Shown here piece by piece: positions 22,488 through 33,420 of a stretch of 64,000 bases of DNA. The stretch is from Pyrrhosoma nymphula (Eukaryota; Arthropoda; Insecta; Odonata; Coenagrionidae): the NCBI GenBank assembly GCA_963573305.1, contig OY754339.1, positions 13,935,941 through 13,999,940 on the forward strand, given 5' to 3'. Under the pieces are notes generated by a model. That model worked only from the letters and a program-made list of their open reading frames with translations. It was not told the DNA's origin and ran no database searches. Made by a program: the position numbers and the translations under genes. The stretch's first letter is position 1; every line of letters begins with the position of its first letter.

Positions 22488-23024
22488 AGGTGGCGGTAAT
22501 CGTGAGTCATTGAGTGCTCATTACAATAACTCTTCAAGTCGAAAAAAATGCTTGGACCGCATTTTCCGTAAGTACATCTGTTTACACGGAAGAAATCACC
22601 AAACATGCAGTGAAGTAAATGAGTAAATGGTGCAAGAATTATGTTTTAACATTTTCACCTTAATTAGAGCATTGTTAAGATTTAGGTTTTATTCGCAGAA
22701 TTCTAAATTTAAGCGAAAATCGTATCTAAATACGTTTATTCTACACGAAATGATACCTTGATATTTTTAGCAATTATTATAATAACATGAAACGAATTAT
22801 TTTGCCTTTTGTGGAACATGTTTACATACGCAATATCTAACTATTACGAAATGTCTGTGATGTACCATTGGGCTACGTGTTAAAATAGTATTGAACTACC
22901 AAGAAACCAAATCGGTATGATGCAATGTTTTTCACTTTTATCAATAGATATTACTAATAAGGACACGTATGCAAAGTTTCACGCAAATCTGTATGCAAAC
23001 AAAAATTGCTCCAATCACCTTAAA
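22488..23024 (+). repeat. family B element, copy B4 (near full length)
   Basis: Begins at AGGTGGCGGTAATCGTGAGT and ends GCTCCAATCACCTTAAAAG. It shows the family blocks 'cttggaccgcattttc', 'caccaaacatgcag', 'tgataccttgatattttta', 'aaaccaaatcggtatgatgcaa' and 'gcaaagtttcacgcaaatc'. Together with B2 it is the best guide to the full-length unit (about 520-540 bp). No coding sequence is visible. Confidence 0.65.
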
Positions 23025-23029
23025 AGTCA

Positions 23030-24870
23030 CAAACGATGAAAATTCTTGCCACCTTCTTGGCTCACCTAATTGAGTCGCCCATCCAACTCGAGCAAATAAG
23101 GTCACCGTCGGATGAATATCTTCTTCGCCTCTGTCCCTCCCATCCTGTCCATGGCAATACTTTTATCGATTCGCGACACACAGTGTATTCGTTGCGCATT
23201 TTCTACCTCGTTCTCCCCTCGGCTGCGCGATGACACAGACAGCGACACCGTGGCCCTCGTCGAAAATTAATGGCGGACAGAGCGACCCATCGAGGAACGC
23301 TCATGCGTGGCTGGTCGAGGAGTATGTAGGCTCACGACCGTTGCTCTTCAGTCTAAACCCACGAAACATTCTGCCCATCAATGCACGTTCATTTACAAAG
23401 TTTATACCTTCACCTGGCTAAGCTACGTGACGAGTGGTCGCAGTGCAAAAGTGCTGAATCAAAAGTAATGCATTTCAAAAGCTATTGAGAGGACGAATTG
23501 ATTCTAGGAGTGGAAACCCTAAATGATTAAAGCAATACCTTGTGATATTCCCTGCCCTGTTGGAAAGGATTTATCGATTCAGACGCTTTACACATAATTT
23601 CACTTTCAAGGGGCTTTCACCTTCGAAAATGATGCATAGGAGTAAAAATGTCAAAACCAGCCGAGATTTTACAATAAATTATGGGATAGTGCTAAGCGTT
23701 GTGTTAATTATATCTATATATAATTTGTTATTTATATTCTTTATCCAAAATGGCTACAAATGCGTCACTTCCAAACCGTAAATTCATATTTGTTCACAAC
23801 TGCTTTCGAGGTAGACCAGCATATGAAGACCTATGTGGACTTCATCTTGTTGAAAATATGCACCTTATGCCAATTTTATGCCAAAAAATATAACCCTGCG
23901 GCTCTAAAAACCATTCCTTTGCAGTAACCTTCCATGCATTAAAAAACACCTGTCGTCCTCATTATTGATGATGCGGTTTTAAGCGTTAGAGTGAGAACAG
24001 ACCACGAAACGAATCATCAAAAAATGTTAGAATGTTATTAATCTCTATTTACTGTGCGGATTTGGAACGATTCGAGTACGCCATGTCTCGTAAAAGGAGA
24101 GGAAAAAATGTAGAGTCGCACGACACATTCTGCGCTGTTTTAGACGTATTTTATTTAAAATTATTTTAAGTCGATACAATCGGGGAGATGCGCTAGGACG
24201 CGTCGATACACTTCGAAGAAGATAAATAGACGAAGGGTGGCAGAACGGAGCGTCAGGTACAAAATTACAATAAGGTAAGACATTATTTCGTTGCGAAAAA
24301 CTCTTTGGTACGCTTGCGATACGAAGTTACAACATTTATTTTTTGTTCCCAATTTGTACCAATTTCGAGCCTTTTTCGACTATTAAGCTGATTAGTTTGA
24401 GCCCGTCGGCAGACGGATCAGCAATCAAACTAGTCGCTGACGACGCTCCACTCATAAAAGCATCAAGGCCGCAAAAACATTGCAGCACAACTTGCCACCG
24501 ACTCGAGTCAATATTTGAATGTATATTCAATCAATGTAATTAGTATTCGCAATCAGTTTTTTGCGCGCAAACATTTTTCTGTTATATGTTGAGGTACGAA
24601 ATAATTGTAAGAATTTTTTTTTACCATTGACTGCCAACTATTTCGTAAGGAAATTTCATTAAATATAAGCACATGACAATAAATATAGCAATTGTGTCTG
24701 AGGCGGCAACCGAAGGACAAGAGAACTTCTTGCAGGCAAGGTTGATTTTGAGTTAAGGATCTGATGGCGGCCTTCGCGAACAGCTAGGAAAAGACAGCAG
24801 AGAGTGAGCTGAAGAGACAGAGTTCAGTGACGACTGCGCGAGGGTAAAGGCAACACAATTAGAAATTACT
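23030..24870. other. unannotated stretch
   Basis: AT-rich DNA with several frames of 60-80 codons. None has a recognisable motif, splice pair or repeat signature. Confidence 0.4.
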
Positions 24871-24874
24871 ACAT

Positions 24875-25475
24875 CTAAATCTACATCTACATATACATAC
24901 TACCCCGCAAGCCGCCTCAATAGGCGTGTGGCTCGGGGTGTTAGGACACCAGCCGTTTACATATAAAAAGGAAACGCTCTAATGAAATTACGCCTAGCAT
25001 TTATTAAAGTCCCTTATTGTTCGGGGGAAAAACGAATTCCCATTCCTATCCGTTCGCCAAAATATCTCTCTTAACTTATCGTTTCTGTCGGACCTGGAAA
25101 TATAGTGGGGTTCTAATATGATGTTCTCCGTGTCGCTCTTAAAGATATCTATTCTCAATTGCTCAAGCAATCTAAGCCTAGCGCGCAGCCTCCGAGTCTC
25201 TAGCGGCTCCCAGCCTAATTCGTTTAACATCTTTGTAACGCTGACTGTACGTCCGTAGCAGTTTTTGACGAATCGCGCAGCTTGCCTTTGTATTTTATTA
25301 AGTTCCCGGACTAAGTCTTTCTGCACCGGATCCCATATGCTCGCTGCATATTCAAGGTGTGGCCGGACGAGTACGAAATAGCACCTCTCTTTTACTTTTT
25401 CATCCTAAAATCTTCCCACAATTCGCTTGACGAATCCTAGCTTCTTCAGAGCTCTGCCACAAATATTTCTATATG
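24875..25475 (-). pseudogene. CR1/RTE-like LINE 3' end, RT C-terminal relic
   Basis: On the minus strand from 25475: RNICGRALKKLGFVKRIVGR, a stop, DEKVKERCYFVLVRPHLEYA, ASIWDPVQKDLVRELNKIQR, QAARFVKNCYGRT and LNELGWEPLETRRLRARLRL, ending in SFFPRTIRDFNKC and a stop at 24994-24996. 'LVRPHLEYAASIWDP' and 'KIQRQAARF' are diagnostic of the post-RT region in CR1/RTE-like non-LTR elements. The 3' UTR is about 110 bp and ends in a (GATGTA)n tail, seen on the plus strand as CTACATCTACATATACAT at 24881-24898. Only one stop interrupts the frame, so this copy is younger than most others here. Confidence 0.85.
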
Positions 25476-25989
25476 TGTTCTATTGAATACATTCATATTG
25501 ATTGATACTAGGTGATTTAAATATGTATATAAATCGCGTTTAAGGATGAAGAGGCTTAAGACTCTAGTGGTGCCCACATTTACTGTCGTTTGCTTCTTTT
25601 GTCGTTATCGTTTGTTGTTTCTGGAGCGAAGATTTTCGCAGTGGCTGGTAAACATGCTCTAGCTAGTCATTCCGGGACAGCTGCAACGCCTTTTGTAACT
25701 GAGGAGAAACTCCTGTCATGAAAATTGACCAACGTTGTCTTCGGGTTGTTGTTCCGGAATAACTAGCTCCAGCACGTTTGTTGTTTTGTTTCTTCTTCCT
25801 TTTCTTGTCTCGTAACTTTGGAAAGAACTTTGAAATTGAATTGAAATTTCAAGAATTTGGAAAATCGAAATTCGGCCTCGAAGAAAACATTGCAAATATA
25901 ATTCCCACGTATTTGAAATAAAAAAATGTCTCTTTTGGTCAAAAATTGCCTTTTGAAAGTTGAAATGTCCACGGGAAGTCAAGTTTGGC

Positions 25990-26225
25990 ACGCCGTTGTG
26001 CGCGTGGGATATGGCAGGGGGGGGGATGGGTGGGAGAGTCCTGGATTCCATTCAAGAGGCAGATGTGTAAAGCGAGCCGCATTCCTTCACAAACGCGACA
26101 GGCCCTCCTTCACCACCATCCTCCCCCTTCTCCCTCCCTCCCTCCCTCCCTCCCTGCGTCACTCCCACCCCCCTCCCCTCCTTTCCCCCTCTCCCTTCCG
26201 TACCCTTTCTTCACCATAGCCACGC
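25990..26225. repeat. G-rich/C-rich island with (CTCC)n
   Basis: Contains a G run near 26017, a clean (CCCT)n microsatellite at about 26130-26154, and long pyrimidine runs. Open frames across it are low-complexity. Confidence 0.5.
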
Positions 26226-26744
26226 TTCCTCGTCGCGGCGCCCTGGGTAGTTACATAGTTAATTTTTATTACTTTACATCATGTTGTACAAAATGAAATA
26301 TCAAGTATAATGTTTTTTGGTGTCAATTGTCTAATTATCCGTTTTAAAACGACAATGTTGGGTTTATTCTCCATGACCGTGTAATTTCATACACAACAAC
26401 GTCTCCTTTGCTACAATCTAGACTGGGGTCGATGACTACTTGTTCTTACAAACCCTCTCCGCTGAAAAGGAGGTTCATCACGATTTTTGATTTTTACTTA
26501 ATCGTACAGGGGACCATGACAAATGATCATTTTCAAATCACCTCTTGAAGATTCCAAAAATTTCCAGAGATATAGGAGTCGAATGGACCTGCAACCTTTC
26601 TATAACGGCTGTGACGTCATTTCATCCATCGCTCCTTCCCTCTTCTTCCCGATACATTCTAAAAGATGCCTTAAATAGGTTTTTGTGAAGATGTCCACTT
26701 CTTCCGGAAACACAAAAGTATAATGATTTAGAAAATACTTCGTA

Positions 26745-26805
26745 AAAATATCCGTATTCACCGGGAATCGAACCACGGGCCTTTGGTCGATGAATGAAAT
26801 GATGT
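26745..26805 (-). repeat. SINE fragment with perfect B box
   Basis: Minus strand: GGTTCGATTCCCGGTGAATA, a perfect B box, then 'ggatatttttacgaag'. The A-box half cannot be recognised. The body resembles the SINEs at 27.0 and 27.2 kb and the one at 56.8 kb ('aatgatat(c/t)ttcac'). Confidence 0.45.
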
Positions 26806-26984
26806 CAGAGTTCGTTTTGCAGAAACAGAAAAAAATTCAACGTTCTACGATTAGTTATTTGGTTATTAGGACAATGTTTCGAAGCAACTCCGTAAATCTG
26901 CATGAAAACCTTTGGAAATTTGATTTCAACGGTTGTATCGAGAAAGCATTCGATTGATAATGCCCCAATTCACCTTGAATCAAG

Positions 26985-27110
26985 ATAATTTGGTAGTGTA
27001 ACTGGCTGACACACCCGACTGGCAATGAGGATATCCGGGTTCGAATCCCGGTCACGTCAAATGATTTTTTCATGGCGAATCTCACCGTTTTTTTGTGTAT
27101 ATCAAGTATA
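26985..27110 (+). repeat. tRNA-derived SINE
   Basis: A box TGGTAGTGTAACTGG at 26991-27005 and perfect B box GGTTCGAATCC at 27038-27048, with tRNA-like spacing. The body continues GTCACGTCAAATGATTTTTT. The 5' flank does not pair with the 3' side of the would-be acceptor stem, so this is a SINE and not a working tRNA gene. A 154-codon minus-strand open frame covers this and the next SINE and is incidental. Confidence 0.6.
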
Positions 27111-27204
27111 AAATGTAACGCAAGATGAGAGCAATATTTGAGGATACCGGGACTAGCCGCGGTATTACATTTTACGGAGTCACAATAAAAAATCAAGAAA
27201 GGGG

Positions 27205-27310
27205 AATAGGACGACGCCTCGGTAGCTTTACTGGTTAAAGCTCTGGGCGCGACATTGAGGGGGATCCAGGTGCGAGTCCTGGTCAAGGCGAATGATATTT
27301 CCTCAGTGGA
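27205..27310 (+). repeat. tRNA-derived SINE, same family
   Basis: A box GGTAGCTTTACTGG at 27221-27234 and B box GGTGCGAGTCC at 27269-27279. The body is GGTCAAGGCGAATGATATTT. Head and body match the SINE 200 bp upstream, so two members sit in the same orientation. Confidence 0.6.
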
Positions 27311-27319
27311 AGTTCGCAA

Positions 27320-28855
27320 GAAGAGAGCAATTGATAAGTAAATTTAATCAAAGATTAATCCACAATTCTCAATAGAAGGAGAGGAAATTAGACTCAAATG
27401 CTTGTTTCCCGAGGCCCAGAATCAATTGTTATTGGATTCGAAGTTCAGAATCCAAGTGATACTTGGACTCTGAGAGAAACACACGTGTTTACAATATTCA
27501 AATCCTCCCAGTTGATGGTCACCTGAATGACCGAATTGCATGCATATAAGTTTAATTTCCTCTGCTTACGCCTCCTGGTATGCAAGTAACGAATATATCC
27601 GCAATAACCTCAAAATTCTCACCATCACATCGTACCTCCACTCCACAGCCTCCACTTCCTTTTCAAAATAAATCGGCAACTTAGAAAACCCAAAAATTGA
27701 CCAAAGATGGAACTATGACAAAAATCTCCACTTCAAGTACAATTGCACCGAATTTGCAATAGAAAACCACCAATAACCCATTTCTGAAACTAAACACATC
27801 TTATTCGCTATCCCATTCTCTTCTATCCACATCCCACCAACGTCTATCAGCGTGATCTGTGAAGACGTCCAGAAGAATGCGCAGATGCGCAGTGAAAAAG
27901 TCTGCCTGCCTGCTTATTGAAAATTTGGATTTTTCTGTTATTTAAAGTGTAAAATATAGAAAAAGATAATAAAATGCAAACACGATTTAAAAACATAAAA
28001 ATAAACTGCAGTGGTGGCCAAAATTGTAGTAGCAGTAAATTAAATTCCAGAGATGGAGCCGTGACTGCGCCTCATAGCTTTGCATCCAGGTAGTATATGC
28101 TAGGCCGCTCTCTCTCTCTAAGAGCAGGTAATGATTAATGATGCGTTCTTTGAATGAGATGAGTGTGGTGGAAATTTTAATCTCGGACGGATTCTTGATC
28201 CAAAGATTAGATGAGCTGATAAGAAATTAATTGCACCATGTTTCAGTATGGACGCGCGGAATTTCCAACGGTCTCACTTCATCCCTGACAGGCCTTCACG
28301 AAAGGGCGGTAACTGATCGCCAGGTAACTTGGCGTGCCTAAAAGTTAATATTTTAGGGTAGCGTGTCGATGCAAACGTAACGTAACTTTGCCGAATGAAT
28401 TAGCCGGCGATGATGGATGAAATTTGGTGCCCTTTGATGCTGAAAGGCAGGTCGTTCATAAGTAGTCGAAGGAGATGTTTCTTGAAGGACGCGCATTTAG
28501 AAGCTGACACAAATGTGCACAAATTAATCGCTCTTCACTTGAATTTAGGCTGAATAAGATGTTGGTGGTTCATACTTTTTGGCATTCAAATTTTTGCGAA
28601 ATATTATTGGAGTTGATGTTTGCATGTTTTAACACAAGTTTTGATTGGGCAATACGAAGAACTCAAAGAGTTTCCCTAGCTCAAAATTTTCATTATTTTA
28701 CACCTCGCTTTAAGATTTTCAGAGCATCCTCTGCATTATGTGGTGAATGGAGACAATTGATGCGTGTAAATCAGGTTGATAGCTAAAAAGAAACGTTGCG
28801 TTCCTTCCTTGTTCCTATTTAAAAATTTAAATAAGCTCCCACTTAGGCATATGTA
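27320..28855. other. unannotated stretch
   Basis: No gene is recognised. A 75-codon plus-strand frame at 28559-28786 lies just upstream of a LINE relic and may or may not belong to it. Confidence 0.35.
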
Positions 28856-28859
28856 TGCG

Positions 28860-29295
28860 CATTAAGTGCTCAGACTCTTTTTCTTGAGGAGTGGTGCAAA
28901 AATAAAAGTGTCAAATAGGCTATTCTTGTCGAATCTACGTAGTATTTCGCAACTTATGCCCAGGCCCAAATTGTCTTTCTTCAGGCGAAGTTTTTTTATA
29001 TACTGGGCCAAAAGTGTGCTACCTTCTGCCTGCAAAAATGCTTCAAATGTAACTTCATTTTGAAAAAAATGTTAGATATTGATTATTAAACTATCAAAAT
29101 ATTGAAGACTTTGTTAAGGAATTTTTTAAATGTTGGTATATTTCTTCATGTAAAATAACTATGTATGGTCATGTATTTATGTTGATGGTAACCTCAATAC
29201 AGGTTCTCTTTCTAGGTTACCTTAAGCTCCCTATCTTTTAAGATTGTATTCTATTTATTGTTTGGGAGTAGTAAACATTATTATTATTAAATGAT
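28860..29295 (+). pseudogene. LINE 3' end, ORF2 C-terminal relic with (ATT)n tail
   Basis: The frame at 28866-29063 includes IKVSNRLFLSNLRSISQL, then MPRPKLSFFRRSFFIYWAKS and VLPSACKNASNVTSF. The 'R-R-S-F-F-x-x-x-x-x-x-x-x-L-P-x-x-x-x-x-x-x-x-x-x-F-K' layout is typical of the last residues of CR1/L2-like LINEs. An AT-rich 3' UTR of about 230 bp follows and ends in ATTGTTTGGGAGTAGTAAAC plus (ATT)n at 29279-29290, which is LINE-like. Confidence 0.5.
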
Positions 29296-29349
29296 ACAAT
29301 TATTTGAATGCGTTTCAAATGATGAAATATAACACGAGGGAAGGGAATA

Positions 29350-29490
29350 AAAGGCTAATAATATATCCCCGCGAACCCTCCCCTCCACTTAGCGTGGCGT
29401 GCACCGCTCGTGTTTTGTCCTCTGAATGGACCGGGGGTGGGTTGCGAGGGGGTGTGTTGTGATGGGGTGGGCTGCGAGGGGGGGAGGGAC
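29350..29490. repeat. G-rich island with GGGTGGG/GAGGGGG units
   Basis: Short purine-rich block with imperfect repeats of 'gtgggttgcgaggggg' type near 29436-29485. It is not coding. Confidence 0.45.
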
Positions 29491-29561
29491 CGTGGGTGAG
29501 AGTGGTAGAGTGGAATTAGGGGAATTCGGAGGAGGAATGTCAACGTCCGCTCACAGAATGG

Positions 29562-30512
29562 GTTCACAAACATTTTGACTGGCGGACCATATATTGCGCG
29601 CAATATTAATTCCTCGGGCCGTGTAATGCCTAAAATACTTCCCTGAAAGCCAAATATGAACGACGGGCATTGATTAAATTAATTTTAACATGGCCATTTG
29701 GTGAAACTCAGTGCATGTTCAGTAGAGAGTCAGTGAATAGCCACTCATTTCGGTTTAGAAAATGAATAAGTAGGTATTGATAAGTTTTTAATACACTCAT
29801 ACCTCTGTGCTACGGACCTGCCTTTGACGGATTTTGAAAGCAACGGACAAAAGCTTGAGCAGCCGACTCAATTTAAAATTCCGGAACTTAATGCATTAAT
29901 GTGCGTATTTACAGTGTAGCGGTATTTTACACTGCCAGATTGGATAGTGTGTTTGATATGAAGTCTAGTGCTGTATTTATTCCTCTGTCATTCGTAATGC
30001 AATTGTTGATATTAGCCACTCCTGGCTTGACCTAACCTTCGTGATGGTACCTCCTGACAATCGGATTTAGCGGATCGATACATATTTTATTTTAATTTTT
30101 CACATCCCCGAAAACAGCACTAACGGCCTTTTACATCGGGTGTATTAACATGTTACAATGGACGAGCACAAGCACCCATGTCCTGAGTGGTGAAAAATCC
30201 ACTCAGGGGGGACTCGAACCCACGACCCTCGGTTAAGCAGGCGAGGACTTTACCCCGTCGCCACCCGGTCCGACAGTCCGATTTTAGTTCGTAGTACCGA
30301 GGTATGAGCGTATTTGCCTGTTATTGATGAAACTCATAATAAGTTCAGTTTCGCCGCATTCAAGATAACCCAGCAGACTCGTACAGAAAAAGTATTGGAA
30401 GGCAGGCGAGGTGATATAGTGTTTTTTTTATCGAGTTTCTTGGTGAGATAGACGGAATATTCTCAAACGGGCCGGATCCGTCCGCGGGCCGCAGTTCGTG
30501 CACCCGTGGCTT
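29562..30512. mobile_element. hAT-like element, both ends recognisable
   Basis: The left end GGGTTCACAAACATTTTGAC with GCGGACC and 'attcctcgggccg' and the inverted right end GGGTGCACGAACTGCGGCCC with GCGGACGGATCCGGCCCG resemble the terminal and subterminal sequence of hAT elements (GGGGTGTCAAACTCGCGGCCCGCGGGCC-like). The ends face each other about 950 bp apart. No transposase frame is left, and I could not confirm an 8-bp duplication. A SINE lies inside. Confidence 0.4.
30118..30280 (-). repeat. tRNA-derived SINE nested in hAT-like element
   Basis: Minus strand: the head GGACCGGGTGGCGACGGGGT carries the A-box region, then CCTCGCCTGCTTAACCGAGG and a perfect B box GGTTCGAGTCC (30210-30220). 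The body has a short hairpin (CCACTCAGG/CCTGAGTGG). Head and B-box context match the SINE at 35.7 kb, so they are one family. Confidence 0.6.
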
Positions 30513-30519
30513 AAAAGGC

Positions 30520-31010
30520 CGTTCCCGGTGCGGCACGACAGGGGAGAGGGGACGGGGTGGGAGGGAGAGGGGAGAGCGGGGGTGGGGCACACATGCTGTC
30601 CGAAGTCGGCCCCGGAAGGGGGAGAGAGAGAAGAAGGGGGAGGGGCCGCTTATTTATCTTCTTTTTCGGGGGGGGCGGGGGATGGAGGAGAGGGAGGGAG
30701 GGGAGTAAGGGGGGGCTATTTATACACCGCGCGACAAATCGATACACATGGGGGCGCTTTCGTCATTTTTCAACCCCCTGCCTGTTTCACCCTCCCCACC
30801 AGCTCCAGGCATTCCCCCACCCCTCCTTCTCCGTTCATTTGTTAACCCCCCCCCACACGTCCCCCCTCCCTGACAACTGGAGGCGCAATCTCCGACGGCT
30901 CATCCCGGGGGCGGCTCCCACCTGCCCCGACTACCGCCCCCTCGCCTGCTTCGAACGCCTCCACCGCCCCCTCGCAGCGAGCAATAAAGAATAGTCCCCG
31001 CCGAGTCTCG
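30520..31010. repeat. large GC-rich, strand-skewed island
   Basis: A G-rich left part (30540-30715, including a run of about 10 Gs) and a C-rich right part (30775-30980). Open frames up to 145 codons occur on both strands with Gly/Arg or Pro/Leu bias. They overlap one another and look spurious. Confidence 0.5.
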
Positions 31011-31074
31011 AGTCTTTGTACGGAATGATTCACGCCCACCGGAGCGCGAGAGCGTGCTTGCTCGAAACATTTGA

Positions 31075-31612
31075 ATCTAGTCATAATAGAGACCATATTC
31101 GAACTTAATTTTTTCAATTTCAGCAGGTATAAGATGTATCACGTAAATAGAGTAATATTATAGTCTAAAAAATATTGCTTTATGTGACTGAAATTCGTAG
31201 TGATCAAATAAATATGCATGTTTAAGGTGTTAACTTGACTTTTTTTCAAACCGTACGCTGAAAACGCATTCACAATCGAAGAATTTTTTGGCGATTCTGT
31301 AAAAATTACTGGGTTGAGTAGTTGGTTTTTTTTAAATAGTTGAGAATTATTAAAAAACTACTAACCTTAAAATTTCTGACGAGATCTATGCGCTAGAAAT
31401 TCCTCATTAATTGAATATAGTCTCTCTGAAGTGCAGTTCCGTACCATTTACAATTTTAAATTGCTGGTATTTTATTGAAAATACTTTGAAAAGTAGTGTG
31501 GTAAATGGCTAATATTTTGGTATCTTTGGAAAGATGAGACCTCTTTCTTTTTAATGAGGCCAAATTTATTGAATTTTATATGAAATGATATCCAGCTCAA
31601 ACTACTCTAAAA
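31075..31612 (-). repeat. family A element, copy A4
   Basis: Minus-oriented copy. From the right: CTTTTAGAGTAGTTTGAGCTG (near 31612), then 'tttctaatcatt'-like variable sequence, 'ggtacggaactgcacttcagaga', 'cccagtaatttttacagaatcgcc', and 'cgaatatggtctctatta' at the left. Order and orientation of blocks match A1-A3 inverted. No coding sequence. Confidence 0.55.
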
Positions 31613-31639
31613 GTGATTCTTCTTTCTCCAATGTATATC

Positions 31640-32010
31640 CACTAATGAATGTTTACGGTCATTTTTTTCCATCGTTTCTCTGTTTCCTTTTTTGTTCATC
31701 AGTGATTGAATAGCATGCATCCCCATCCATTGCTATATGTTTTGCATCCAAGACATCTTATTCCTTCCAACTCCCCTTCTGCGTTCGATTTTGCCTTCAA
31801 TTATCAAATGAAAAAATTTGCACTTCTCATTTCGTATTATATGTCCTCGATATGCCGTTTTCCTCTTCTTAATGATGTTGAATAACACTCGCGGTCTTTG
31901 CCAACTCACGTAAGAACTTCCTCATTTTTTAAATCTCATCGTCAAAATTATCTTAAGATTTCTAGGGTACATTCACATCTCGAAGGCTATTGTATTTGCT
32001 TTCAATGCTC
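31640..32010 (-). pseudogene. LINE RT C-terminal relic (craniofacial/R1-like tail)
   Basis: Minus strand: from about 32010 KANTIAFEM, then PRNLKIILTMRFKK, LFNIIKKRKTAYRGHIIRNE, KCKFFHLIIEGKIERRRGVG, RNKMSWMQNI, a stop, and QWMGMHAIQSLMNKKGNRET. 'KKRKxAYxGHIxRNExYxxxxLIIEGKIExxRGxGRxxxSWxxNxxxW' is a common ORF2 tail in insect LINEs. Several stops and frame changes break it. The catalytic centre is not included. Confidence 0.7.
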
Positions 32011-32019
32011 AACCTTCTA

Positions 32020-33180
32020 CAACATTACGAATTAAGCGTAACGTTTTACAAACCTTATCCTCAGGTACGAGAGTAAAAATCCGTACATGTAAGCACTCTT
32101 TTCAATTTTAGGATAACCTGGTAAGCAATATCAATGCCGTTAGTTCGTTAATTCTACTTCGTTGTCAGGTATGCATGTACATCCGAGATAAATGACTGTA
32201 TGAAGGTTATTAAAATATTTTTCCTTTTTTTAATTAGTGCTTAGCTTTGAATCAGTTATCATTTAAAGTTTCACGGAGGGGAGAGAACTCACGTCACAAG
32301 TCCATGATCATTAGATCCCGTCGGAGTTTCATTTTCAATTTCCGTCTTCCAACATTGTAAGGGCTGGGCGGGCACACTTTCTCCCCGGAGTCAACTCGCT
32401 CCCTTCCAAAACTAACAGATCTTTTCGAAATTAAACTTTAAAATTAATTTCTCAGATCCCCTGGTCTTTTGCGTTCATCGGTATATTAGTATGGGTTGAC
32501 TGAGATAGAAGCAGAGAGGGGAATCCTCACGAGCGTCACAAATCCTAGAGGTACACAAACTTCACAAATCGAAGGCTCGTCCCGTCATTTTGTGCGGTAT
32601 TTGAATCTTAGAATAAATGCATGTGAAATGGAAAAAATTCAGCTAAGAATACGACAAGAGTCTAACACCATAATCGTGTTTTTACGTACAATTACTCACT
32701 CATTTTTAAAATTCAAAATGAGAGAAATTGACAGGTGAAATTAATTTAAAGATTAGTCCCACTTTTCAATTAAAAAGCAGAGTAAGTTCAACTCCTAAGC
32801 ATGCATTTTCGTCATCGAGATGACCATCGACTGGGAGAGTTAAAATCTCGTAAAAACGTGCGTTTTGTCCGAGGTTCAAAGTCAATGAGTGTTGAATAAG
32901 GATTTTAGATTTAAGACATACACTTGGACTTGGAAAATACTCTTGGACAGCACGCACGTGTTCACGATATTTTCCCAGTCGATGACCGAAACACATGCTT
33001 AGGAGTCGAATTTTATCTAATTTTTATTTGGCAATGTGAATTAATATTTTATTTGAATACCTCATTTTTATTAGGGCAAATGCAATGTCATGCTCAGAGG
33101 TGGTTGATTTGAGCAACGTAACTTTGTTTCAGGGAATACGATGTCCGCTTTTGCGTCACAGTCGGCGAGAATAGAAGAGA
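32020..33180. other. unannotated stretch
   Basis: AT-rich, with frames of 60-80 codons on both strands but no recognisable motif. 'aaatcctagaggtacacaaacttcacaaatcgaaggctcg' near 32537-32580 faintly resembles the possible SINE at 17.6 kb. Confidence 0.3.
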
Positions 33181-33184
33181 GTAG

Positions 33185-33420
33185 AAATAGAAAATACATT
33201 TATTGTCCTAGGAGCAATAGCTCCTATGGGGCAGAAGTTTACATTAAAACATATTTTGCTTGCAAAGGAAAAATACATAGTATACAAAATACAGACATAT
33301 AAAATTGTCTCAGTTTTACATATAATTAATAAGTAGGTACTTAAGTTTCATTTAAGGTGCTTATAAAGATTGTGTGCTTTGACACAAGCTAAACCTCTCG
33401 CATGCAAAGAGACAGAAAGT
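33185..33420 (-). repeat. LINE 3' tail (CR1/L2-like)
   Basis: Minus strand ends in a small hairpin TAGGAGC-AATA... (33209-33226, stem TAGGAGC/GCTCCTA), then GGACAATAAATGTATTTTC. A 3' UTR with a terminal hairpin followed by a short A-rich repeat is typical of CR1/L2-like elements. No coding part is visible upstream. Confidence 0.35.

Noticed and set aside
26985..27060. Functional tRNA gene
   Set aside because: A and B boxes are good, but the acceptor stem does not pair and SINE body sequence follows directly.
26855..27319. 154-codon minus-strand open frame
   Set aside because: It runs antisense through two tRNA-derived SINEs and has no domain; the open frame is incidental.
30557..30994. 145-codon plus-strand frame
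   Set aside because: Gly/Arg-rich then Pro-rich, exactly tracking a G-rich then C-rich island; opposing frames are equally long.
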